Source of the DNA: Anisodus tanguticus
Lineage: Eukaryota > Streptophyta > Magnoliopsida > Solanales > Solanaceae
NCBI GenBank assembly: GCA_034509755.1
Contig: CM067549.1
Location: 50,369,052-50,433,051, forward strand
Length of the DNA: 64,000 bases
Reading direction: 5' to 3'
Part shown: piece after piece, positions 34,638 to 44,055 of the stretch
Layout: each line of letters starts with the position of its first letter
Position numbering within the stretch: position 1 is the first letter of the stretch
Translations under genes and position numbers: made by a program
Notes under the pieces: generated by a model
What the model saw: the letters and a program-made list of their open reading frames with translations, nothing else
Told to the model about the DNA's origin: nothing
Database searches by the model: none

Positions 34638-35490
34638 CAATGACTATACATCTACATTACTATGGTAGGTAAATTATCATGCTAAGTTAACTCCTCCATA
34701 AGCAGAAAGGCTAGTTTACCATTTTATTATCGAGGGAGATCGTATCAAATCAAGAAATAACTATAACAAATTGCAATAAGCGGTGTAATATTTTAATTTT
34801 ACAATTCTTATGCAAGAAACCTACAGATAGGAAGGTTTGCAATAGCGCTAATTTAACTTAAGGGGTAATTAATAGAAAATGTACAGTATACTTTCTGAAG
34901 GAAACTGAAAGAAAAGGTTTGCTGTTTCATCAAATGCAAGCGAGCTCTTTTCATTTCACCCAATGTTAAGACAAACAGTTCATTAATATTATCTAGAACT
35001 AGAATAAGCTGAAGTCATTTTAGCTCTTGTATGAGCTATGGTACATTAGCCCTTATATTCCGGTCTACAGAGAGTGTTCATAGTGACGATGACAAAATCG
35101 CTGTACCTCAAGTAATCTTCTAATATCTTATACTACAAGATTAAGTTCGACTTGAACCTATAAAAAAAGATTATGTTTGACTGTAACTTCCATCTATTTA
35201 CGACCTTTTCTGGTTTGATCCACAACCTCCGTCTGTGTTTGTTTTGGCAGGTATTTCAGGTCATAGCTGTCTAGTTGGTTGATGACACACTAATGTTTCC
35301 GAAGATGTATCTTGGTTTTTAGGTAATTTTAGTTTGTTAACATAGTTAGACTTATGGTATGTAATTAAAAATCTGAATTGATCTGCTCCCGGGCTTATGG
35401 CAGAAGGATGTTTATGTAATTATGCCACGGCCTTGTTCTAGGTTCACTAGCCTCCTTTATTGTAAAATCCTGGCCTTAATATATGGATAG
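34638..35490 (+). other. Probable 3' UTR of the SWIB gene, possibly with an intron
   Basis: After the stop, a donor-like GTAGGTAAAT at about 34665 and an acceptor-like TTTTGGCAG near 35250 could remove about 0.6 kb. T-rich sequence with TTGTAAAATCC and AATATATGG near 35460-35485 could carry the poly(A) site. No coding sequence is seen. Confidence 0.35.
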
Positions 35491-35929
35491 TAGGAACATT
35501 AACAGATTCTTAGCTTGTTCGAACACGTTGGAATTAAGATTTACATGTCAGGTCTACAATATAAATTGGAGGGTACATTTCTCTTTCGTCTTTGATGTGA
35601 AATTTCCATTACTTACTGCTTTTGTTGCCCCTGTTGAGGAAATGTCCATACAAAGTTCTTCTATGTTTTATTTACAACTGACATTTCAAACATCGGAGTT
35701 GCATCACTTCCCTAATGCTTGTGTGGCATATCGATTGTAAGTTGCTTCATCTGTGATAATATTCATAGATGGAAGCAAAAATGCTGCTTCTATTAATACA
35801 ATTTTTGTTACTGAATTACATGAAGTTCCTACTGTTCTTTACAAAGTACAGCAGAGCTGCAAATAGTAGAATATTTATCTTCATTTTGGTGTTCACCTTA
35901 TTCGTAGTAGTATTAGTTAGTAATCGCGT

Positions 35930-36157
35930 AATTTCTTTTCTTCGATGTATTACTATCTGTTGCCTCATTTGCTTTTTATCTTGCTATTTTGTTGTCATAT
36001 TTTTCTTGATACTGTACTTCGAGTCCTTTTCTTTTCTTTCGAAGCCGGGTGTCTATTGGAAACAACCTCTCTACCCCCACCAAAGGTAGGGGTAAGGTAT
36101 GCGTACATTCTACCCTCCCCAGATCCAACTTGTGGGACTTCACTGGTTATGTTGTTG
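35930..36157 (+). mobile_element. TS-type SINE / RTE 3' tail fragment
   Basis: It ends with GGAAACAACCTCTCTACC, then AAAGGTAGGGGTAAGGT, CCCTCCCCAGATCC and TTCACTGGTTATGTTGTTGT, the well-known Solanaceae TS tail ending in GTT repeats. No tRNA-like head is visible, so it may be a truncated SINE or an RTE 3' end. Confidence 0.75.
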
Positions 36158-36237
36158 TATTTGAGGGTATATTTACCTTTCTTCTTTGATGTAAATTTTC
36201 AAATTGCTTTGTTTGTCCCTATTGAGGAAATGACCTC

Positions 36238-36328
36238 TTACCAGTTTCTTTCGAGCCAAGCGTCTATCGGAAACAATCTCTCTACCCCATAAAGGTAGGG
36301 TAAGGTCTGTTACTCGGTATATTGTTGT
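36238..36328 (+). mobile_element. Second TS-type SINE / RTE tail fragment
   Basis: GAGCCAAGCGTCTATCGGAA, CAATCTCTCTACCCCAT, AAAGGTAGGGTAAGGTCTG and ATTGTTGTTGTAC give a shorter copy of the tail, with an internal deletion of the CCCTCCCCAGA part. Confidence 0.72.
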
Positions 36329-36413
36329 TGTACAATTTGAATAGAAAGAGAATAACCATACTAAGGTCGATCTCCTCTGTAAAGGGTCATATAACTACAA
36401 TTTTGTTAGTGAA

Positions 36414-38728
36414 TTACATTAAGTTCCTAGAGTTCTTGACAAAGTACAGTAGAGCTGCAATTAGTAGAATAGTAAAGATGCTCATAGCCTTTTTGTTCTT
36501 TCCCTTGAAAACATCTGGACTCATCTTTTGAATTGCTCTCAAAATGAAGGATGATATTTTCTGTGTGAATTTTGAAGAAAAATAGAAGGAATAATATTAG
36601 TACTAGCTAAAATTGTAGGTCATGTATCTATAATTTTGTTGTCATAATGTATTACTATTAGTACTCACCAACATAAGTGGCTCAATATGAAGGAGTGGCT
36701 CCATGAATATCTCCACATTCCGGTCATTCAAAGGGAAAAATTGACATATATTGATGGGTTCATTATTCACCGAGCTTCGAATCGTGTTCCACTGATCTTT
36801 CTTGGTTATAAAAGAAAATTATTATTTAGCTATTAGATAGGTATATAGACATATATTGTGTTTTTCAGCTTCAAATAATTTTCTTTTTAACTTCAACCGG
36901 ATAGTGTCCAAATATCTACATAATTTTCTTGAACTGCATTTTTCAATGTTTTTTTATGTTTAGTATTGGCCATATATATATACACACACACATATATATC
37001 AAATAAGTATAGAGAAATGTTGAAATTAGCATTCTATTTTTTTTCTCTTCACCTTATCATCATCTTGCCCCTGTAAGAATGGCATGTATAGAAGCTAAAA
37101 CCTTTTCCAAGTGGAATATGAGTTTTATTGCATGCTGCAAAAAAAAAAAAAAAAAAAAGACAATTGAAGACAGACTAAACTTTTTACCACATACTAATTA
37201 GAAGAGTTTGCATTAATCGGGTCAGTACTAATCAGAAGAATTCAGATTAGTCGGGTCAGTGAATTTTGAATATCCGACAATAACAAAAAAAAAAGTTTGG
37301 AAGAATAAAAGAATAGAACAATGGGCTAACCTAGTTCCCACTTAACCCCAACGTTTGTTCCATCATCTATAGTGGGTTCAATGACAAACTCAAAGTTAGT
37401 ACTCCGCAGGAACTTTATGATTGAATTGAAGAAATCTATTACTTGCTGCAAGGAGAAAAACAAACAAAAATATATATCATCAAACCTGTTTGTATATAAA
37501 TCACTAAAAGATCACTATTTTTTCACTGAAATTTCCTACTGCAAAATGATGGAAAAAACTTAAATATTAGTGTCTTCACACGGAAAAATTAGGAAGTGAC
37601 CCAACGTTTCAATGAAAACATGTTTCCCACCATGCGTTTTCTCAGTGAGGTGGTTCGGTGGGATAAGGTGGAAAAATCATATTTTATAACACAAATTTCT
37701 CACTGAATATCGGTGGGAAAAACCTCTATTTCTAGTTGTGATATACTATTAGGATCAAACAAAGGGAAAATTTGTTTAATATATATACTCCATTACAAAT
37801 GTTACTTTAGGTTATATATTCCTTTTCACAGGACATTAATTAATAAAAAATAACAAATAAGATTTATAAATAAACCACAAGAGATTTTTATAAATGGTCA
37901 TAAAAGATCATTTCCCCAAAAATATTTGAGCAGTTTACAATCTCAACAAAGCCTTCCCTTCCCTATTATACATGGACCTCAGATCTATATCATTTGTTTT
38001 AAGATTATTTTTTTCACAGTTTTTTAAAAAGAAATTTAATTGCATTAATTATAAAAGTATTTGTCTAAACTATATTTTATCTCTCTTATGAACGTCTCAC
38101 TTTATAATTAACACTCCACTTACCCGAGAGGTAAGTATAAATATTCTCAAAAGAAAAAAAGAAGAAGAATGAATGACATCCTGTTTTTTTCTAAAAACGT
38201 CTAATATTTTGAATAGAATCAGTTACCAACACGACTAATATTTGTGTCTAAAAGTGATAAATAGAAGTTTAACATGCCTCTTTTCTTTAATATTTCGAAA
38301 TAAAATCAGTTTGTCAATACGACTAATAGTTGAGATCGGAGAGAATAATAAATAAAAGTTTAACATACCTCCTTGCCATAGAAAGTTTGTGAGGAGGAAA
38401 CAACATTGCTAATGCATCTACATTCTTCTCCAATTATATCAGTCAATTCATTAAGATTTTTATTTCTAAGTGCATTATAAAGTTTTTGTACTGTTTCCAT
38501 AGCTCTTTGACTTTCTTCTGGATTATTTTCTGAATTATCTCTAGCATTGCATTTCAAAGGGTATAATAGGCAATTTTTTTGGATACATAACTCAAAGAAG
38601 AAACTTGGTTTAAATGAATAAAATTGTATTTTTGGATGGAAAGAAAAATATTGGGAATTTTTTTCTTGAAAAATTATTGGGAAATTTTTATTAGATATCA
38701 AGGTAGAAGGGAAAGTTAGTGAACTCAT
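36414..38728 (-). CDS. Plastid-type NTF2-like/SnoaL protein with C-terminal membrane anchor
   Basis: Five exons: 38728-38369 (120 aa), 37445-37331, 37134-37053, 36720-36669 (or 36774-36669) and 36560-36414 (48 aa plus stop). With the conserved exon 4 the product is 251 aa. Residues 1-55 are Ser/Phe/Lys-rich with few acids (transit peptide). The NTF2/SnoaL-like fold covers VQKLYNALRNKNLNELTDII, CRCISNVVSSSQTFYGKE, FEFVIEPTIDDG, VGVKWEL, THIPLGKGFSFYTCHSYRGK and NVEIFMEPLLHIEPLML. Exon 5 is basic, then has a membrane segment (MSIFTILLIAALLYFV) with a short tail. Members of this plant family are chloroplast proteins without a settled function. I added exons 2-5 by reading the minus strand. The acceptor of exon 4 is non-canonical. 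Confidence 0.8.
36669..36774 (-). CDS. Exon 4 of the NTF2-like gene with a lost acceptor
   Basis: Family conservation places the exon start at 36720 (phase 2, completing Arg before NVEIFMEP), but the two bases before it read CG, not AG. An AG at 36776-36775 would start the exon at 36774, keep the frame and add 18 residues with no stop. The donor after 36669 (GTGAGT) is normal. Confidence 0.6.
37135..37160 (-). other. T-rich acceptor tract of exon 3
   Basis: The minus strand reads about 18 T and then TTGCAG before CATGCAATAAAAC. The long T run is a strong polypyrimidine tract; on the plus strand it shows as poly(A) at 37139-37158 and is not a retroposon tail. Confidence 0.6.
37446..38368 (-). 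other. Intron 1 of the NTF2-like gene
   Basis: Between donor GTATGT (38368) and acceptor TTGCAG (37446). AT-rich; I see no insertion or coding sequence. Confidence 0.6.
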
Positions 38729-38941
38729 TTTCAAGAATATTGTATGTGTATGAATGTGAAATGATTTGGCTATATATTTATTTATAAGAAGGATTATATG
38801 GTACTTTTTCATAACATGAGTTTCACACATATGAAGAGAATAAAGCATACATGTTCATTAAGATTTCAAGCATTGCAATTGCAAGATTGGAAAATTCTGG
38901 TACTGCAAAAGTACTTCTACCATCTAGATGTTGAGTATCAT

Positions 38942-39747
38942 TAGGGATGGCAACAGATTGGATCTGGACCGAATCCTACTAGATTCAGATTTAGGTCCGT
39001 TTTTCATACCTGGATCCAGATCCATCGGGTCCATAAAAATTAGATTCAAATCCGGATCCATCAGGTCCACGGATCGGATCTGGATCCACATGTAAAAAAA
39101 TTTGTCTTGCTAAGAATGTAACCTTGCTAAGAATTTTTTTTTAACTGACAAACGATTTCAACTTAGCTAACAATTTACTGTGTTTCAATTTTGAAATGTT
39201 TATATGAGATATTTTGTTCGTTGTCTCGTTTTGATTGTGAGCTATTAATTGAAAATGTTGGACAATGACAATAGTTGTGGAAAATGCTGACTAGTATTTC
39301 CACAATGCAGAACTTGCATGTGCTTGGAATCTTCACAAATGAAGTGAATATAATTTTAACTACTTGTCTATGGAGATGTTAGTCATTCACTAATATAACA
39401 TTGATTTTATTATCGAAGTTACCTCTTTAATTTTTGATTTTTGAGTTAACGCGGGGCTAAATTAAACTTGTTTTGAGAATTAAACTTGCAAGGATGTGCT
39501 TAGCTATTTTAAGAAAATACTTATAAAATTACATTCTAGGTTATGAATATATTTAATAAAAAATGGATCCACGGGTCGGATCTGGACCGAATACGGATCT
39601 CAAATAAAAGATCCAGATCCGATCCGTCAGAAACGGATCCGGGTCCGATCCGGATCCGTTGGGTCCAAATTTTGAAGATCAATATCCTATAAAACGGATT
39701 TGGATCCACCGGATCCGGACCAGGTCCAGGATCCACTGTCATCTCTA
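38942..39747. mobile_element. Non-autonomous hAT-like element D with GGATCC subterminal repeats
   Basis: 806 bp with ends TAGGGATGGCAACAG (38942) and CTGTCATCTCTA (to 39747) and a perfect 8-bp target duplication AGTATCAT (38934-38941, 39748-39755). Both flanks are crowded with GGATCC, GGATCTGGACC and GGTCC words in both directions (38960-39095 and 39565-39735); the centre is AT-rich and codes for nothing. It lies about 210 bp upstream of the start codon of the NTF2-like gene. Confidence 0.9.
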
Positions 39748-39755
39748 AGTATCAT

Positions 39756-40572
39756 GGCCTATGGAACATGTATATCTGTATAGAACAAGTAAATTATAGA
39801 GTTGAAAACTCACCTTTTCCTATATAATTGACGAGGGGGAGAGAGTTTCTGAAATTGGTGGCGGATTCAGATTTTTTATTCAGAAAAATCAAAATATAAA
39901 TAAGTAAGCACGTGAAAGGGTATGAATTGACACCTCTTCCGCAAGGGTGACTTCGCCACTATGTGAAACACGAAGTAATAGATAGATGAGTAACAGATGC
40001 GGGTATCAAATACAGACGCATATCTGAAGGTCAATTTGTCATCACATATTAGGATTCGTGAATATGGATCGACATATTAGTTTATTGAAAAATAACTTAT
40101 ATATTTAGTCAACAATGTATTTTAACTCGATTTCTATTTAATGAATTATTAAAACATCCAACAATTATTGTGTAATTATGGCTTGATTTTCTATTTTAAA
40201 TTAATTAAATATCCATGGTTTACTATTACTATTGGACTTCATTAACAGGTGAAATGATATGACTTATATATTTACAAAATCAATATTTGATAAAATTAAA
40301 ATATTTCGTAACTCAGTTAGTTGACTATTTGAACTTTCATTTTATTTGTGAGAATTCGATTCTCCACCTTGTAATACCCTCCCATATTCCCTTTCTCCTT
40401 CCCTCTACCCCTATGTAATAAAACTAATTTAAAAAAAGACATTTTGTATATTAGAGAGATATTTGTGAGTTGTAACAAAGAGAAGTGTTGAGGATGGAAT
40501 GGGCGGGTTGAGGATTGGTCCTAAGCCCACGCATCTTGAGAATTTCATAGTCCAAAATGATTGGGCTAACTA
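39756..40572. other. Intergenic DNA between elements D and E
   Basis: AT-rich, no gene recognised. A short duplicated word TTACTATTACTATT occurs near 40220. Confidence 0.45.
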
Positions 40573-40580
40573 GTTTCTAC

Positions 40581-42232
40581 TAGGGTTGCGTATCGGGTGG
40601 TTCGGTTCGAGTTTGAAAGTTTTCGGTTACACTTATCGTTTATCGGTTTGTAGACAAGTTAAACCGTTAAGATATCAGTTACTGAGTTATTGATTAATCG
40701 GTTGTTGATCCTTATCGGTTCGGTTATCGGTTTAACCGTTAAGATTTCACACAATTTTTTTCAAGAACAAAGAACCCATTTTGAAAACTTACGAGGTAAT
40801 GGAAGAATCTATAATACCAATTTAATAACAGTGTGTGTTTCTAGAGCATATAGGCCTGAGAGCTGTATCTTAGGCTCCTGCTTTCGTAGTGCAGTACAAT
40901 ACATGTTTCTTCATCCAATGTGCATTTAAATTATTTCTCAAACTTAAATGTATATACAAGCAAGCCTTTAAGTTGGCCTTACCTCAGTCACTCTCCAACA
41001 GATGGAACGGAGTTGGAGAAACCGAAGAAGGAAAATAAAAATTAAGGCTTGAAATCGAAGAAGGAAAATAAAAATTAAGAAGAAAACTAAAGACTTACCA
41101 GAAAATCGAGTTGGAGAAGTCGTTGCTACTGAGAGAGAGAGAGAGATTGAGCTTGTGAAGTGAGAATGAAACCTAACCCTAAGTCTAGTAAAGTGACTTT
41201 ATATAGGGAAGAATATAATTGTAATTAAATAAATGGTTATCGCAACTGGGAGGTTTTCTAAGTGGGTTCTCCCACTTAGAAAACCTTTCTGAAGCGTGGC
41301 CCACACACGGGCTCCACTCTCCCCCCTGAATAAGTAAAGTCCCGTTAGCCTGGGCGAAGATGGGGATAAAGAGTAAGGATTGAAGCCCCCTTAGCTCTGC
41401 CAGGGAAGTCGGAAAAAAAAAAAGCTTTGAGTGTAGCCTTTGAAAAAGAAATTCAAAGGAAAAATAGAACTACGACCAAGAATTCCCACTACCGCTGGCA
41501 GGCCAGCCGGGCCGTGAGCGCGGTGGGAACGGGCTTCCCAAGAAGCCAGCCCGGGCCGGGGTATCAAGAGAAAGCGCTAGAACCGATGTAAGTAAGATCC
41601 GCTACAACTAGAAGTCGATCTGGTACCTTCCTCAGGAAATCGGTCTATTTCCGGCATCATATCCATAGTTAGCCCATTCATCCTAGTTCTATCTTTGAAG
41701 GGTTTACCCACAGACCAGAGGGTTAAGGCTCTCACCTTCTTTTCAAATCAAAGAAAGAAGAGCCCTTCGATTCGGGCCCTTTCCCACCTCCAACGTATGC
41801 ATTTTTTGATCTAATGAGCTATTCCTCCCATATCCTCCTTTCTTTAATAAGGCAATTTCCCTTCCTTTCAAGCCCCTGCCCGCAACCTCTTGAATCAAGG
41901 ACAAGGACAGCGTGCCCGCCAAAGAAAGACTTAACGGCAGATTCTGTTGAATCCCACCAGAGCGCCTTCTACTTCTAATAGGCCATGAACTAGGTATCCG
42001 CGGGATTAATTTGGAAAAACAGTAGGGAATACCCTCTCCTTCTTTTCTTTTTCTATAATGTAATCGGTTCACCCGTTGACAAAAGTGACAAAATCGAGAC
42101 CCGAATCAATAACCCAATAACTATATAACACCACCCGATACCCGAGCCAATAACCCATTAACCGAACCATTAACCCAATAACCCAATTATCGATTCAGGT
42201 TATTGGTTTAACCATTATGTTGCATAGCCCTA
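40581..42232. mobile_element. hAT-like element E carrying organelle-like DNA
   Basis: 1,652 bp with ends TAGGGTTGCGTATCGGG (40581) and TGTTGCATAGCCCTA (to 42232) and a perfect 8-bp target duplication GTTTCTAC (40573-40580, 42233-42240). Subterminal repeats are of the ATCGGTTTAACCG / AACCCAATAACC kind on both sides. The middle differs sharply in composition (see the organelle-like insert). No transposase seen. Confidence 0.88.
41236..42060. other. Probable mitochondrial DNA insert (NUMT) inside element E
   Basis: From about 41240 the DNA turns to near-balanced G+C with words typical of plant mitochondrial spacers (CCGGGCCGTGAGCGCGG, GGGAACGGGCTTCCCAAG, AAGAAAGCGC-like AGAGAAAGCGCTAGAACC). It starts with a hairpin: AGGTTTTCTAAGTGGG, loop TTCT, CCCACTTAGAAAACCT (41251-41286). 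No tRNA, rRNA or complete gene is recognised. The 109-codon minus frame 42072-41743 is unlikely to be expressed. Identification is by feel of the sequence, not by a search. Confidence 0.55.
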
Positions 42233-42320
42233 GTTTCTACCCAATCGCAAAGTCCAATAAGCTTCTCTATGTAAACAGGACAACGCCTCATAACGACACG
42301 TTCAAATATGATCACTGTAA

Positions 42321-42612
42321 GGGCTCGTTTGGTATTAGGAATAATGGAGATTTAATTCCAAGATTAAATTTGAGATGAGTTCATCCCATGTTTGGTTGGG
42401 ATAAAATTGCGGTATAACTAATTCCGGGATTAGTTATTCCGGGATTGTAGTGTTATTATTAGGAATAAGGGATATTTAATCCCGGAATTAAATTTGAGAT
42501 GAGTTTATTCCATGTTTGATTGGGATAATGACGCTTTTTATTCCCGTGGGAGGATGAAATAATTAATTTCGATATAATTAATCCCAGGATAAGTCGTTTC
42601 AAACCAAATGTA
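42321..42612. mobile_element. Tourist-like MITE, second copy type
   Basis: It starts GGGCTCGTTTGGTATTAGG after TAA at 42318-42320, and its body has the GGGATTAGTTATTCCGGGAT words of this family. An internal duplication makes two near-repeats starting TATTAGGAATAA at 42333 and 42456. The right end (TTTCAAACCAAATG) is worn. Confidence 0.68.
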
Positions 42613-42860
42613 TAGTTCTAAATTTTCAACCATGTCAACAGAGTGTCCATGACATCAGTGTACTATACATGAGAAAGCTCATTACCATTGTGAACATAAT
42701 TCATCTAGCAGATCCATTTTCGAGGCCAGAAACAGTCCAGAATAATTCAAATTTCCCAGCATAATATATGTTGGTACTCCTATTATTTATAAGGAAAATA
42801 AAATGGAGCAACCAAACATTGTGGTATTAATTAATATTAGGGTTGGGCTCTAAGCCTGAC

Positions 42861-44050
42861 CCAAAATTTGAGGTGCAATGGGCCAGTATGACTGGACCCA
42901 CTACCGGGTCGGCGCCGCGGCGCCTTACGTCCAACAACGCTCCTCGTTTTCGTTAATATATTCAGCACATTTAATTAAATCCAAAATCCAATTTTGACTT
43001 AATTAAATAATTTCCAGATAAAAAAAATTATTTCATTATTATCAATTTAAATATCTCGATTCCAAATCGAACATTAATACTTTCTCAATACACCCTTAGA
43101 TTGAAGAGACAATCGACATAGTGTGACCTTATAGGCCTTCATATATTGACACTAATCCAATTAAGGTCCATACGGAACTCCTAGACTGCGCCGTACGACG
43201 AACACAATATATGAAGTACGTTTATGTGAATCCAACAAACATAACCTTTATGTGAGATGATAAATTTCTTTCATTCGCGACACACTCAATCAAGCTTAGA
43301 ATTTTCCATGTGTCTATCCAAATGGCTTGATCATTTTATCTCATCTATATTAGTCGACAACTAGACCATATTCTAAATATGTCTCTTGCATAGGCCAATG
43401 ACTTGGTCGACCTAATATCACTGAGAAGTTAAGTGCTTTCTCGAATATCCAATCGAGGAATGAATCATATTCTTGGCTCAACTACCACTTTAGTTTACAT
43501 CATAATGCACCCAACACAAGCTGTATCTTATCCTATAAGGAGTTTAAGCTTAGGACATGGTCAAAGTACATTACTCTGTAGACAAGGTGCGTATTGACCT
43601 CAAGTCAAAGCACATTTATCTCCCACACGTTGATAACACTCTAGACATGTATAACAAATAGTTTATCAGCAGGGTGTACCAATACTTTTCAAAAATATCC
43701 ATGTGTCCATCACTAGTAACCATTACTAGTAGCAGGTGAGACATACTACATTCTCCAAGAATGTGATGCAGACTACATGTTGACTTATAACATATCATCG
43801 ATATCCCATTCTCGATGATCATTAGTCGAGGCTATTTTAGAGTTACGCTCTATCATCAATATCTCACTCTATTAATGACAATGTAAGCTCAAGAGATGCA
43901 CATTAATGAATAATTACAAACAATCAAATAATGATCCAATAATTACAAATGCCATAAATATATTAATCTTATTAATAATACGAATGTGTTCAAGTACGTT
44001 TTGTTCCTAATAATGATTGTCTCTAGGACATATATACTTTCTGCTACATA
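42861..44050 (-). repeat. Probable solo LTR
   Basis: On the minus strand the stretch starts TGTAGCAGAAAG and could end GGGTCA, with flanks TAGCC (44051-44055) and AAGCC (42856-42860), a 4/5 match. The long non-coding body, with CCTAGAGACAATCATTATT near its start and repeated ATCGATGAT words, looks like a Ty1/copia LTR. A perfect palindrome GGCGCCGCGGCGCC sits at about 42911. No internal region adjoins, so a solo LTR is the simplest reading. Confidence 0.45.
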
Positions 44051-44055
44051 GCCAA

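Larger units (their letters stand above)
35573..36480. repeat. ~595-bp spaced duplication of the 3' region of the NTF2-like gene
   Basis: The left copy (35573-35871) and the right copy (about 36165-36480) share TTGAGGAAATG, TTTGATGT and GAATTACATGAAGTTCCTA / GAATTACATTAAGTTCCTA, ACAAAGTACAG and AGAGCTGCAA. The shared part includes the last 19 codons and stop of the NTF2-like gene in minus sense, so the gene has a partial second terminal exon at 35871-35810. Confidence 0.72.

Noticed and set aside
37139..37158. Poly(A) tract as a retroposon tail
   Set aside because: On the minus strand it is the pyrimidine tract before exon 3 of the NTF2-like gene.
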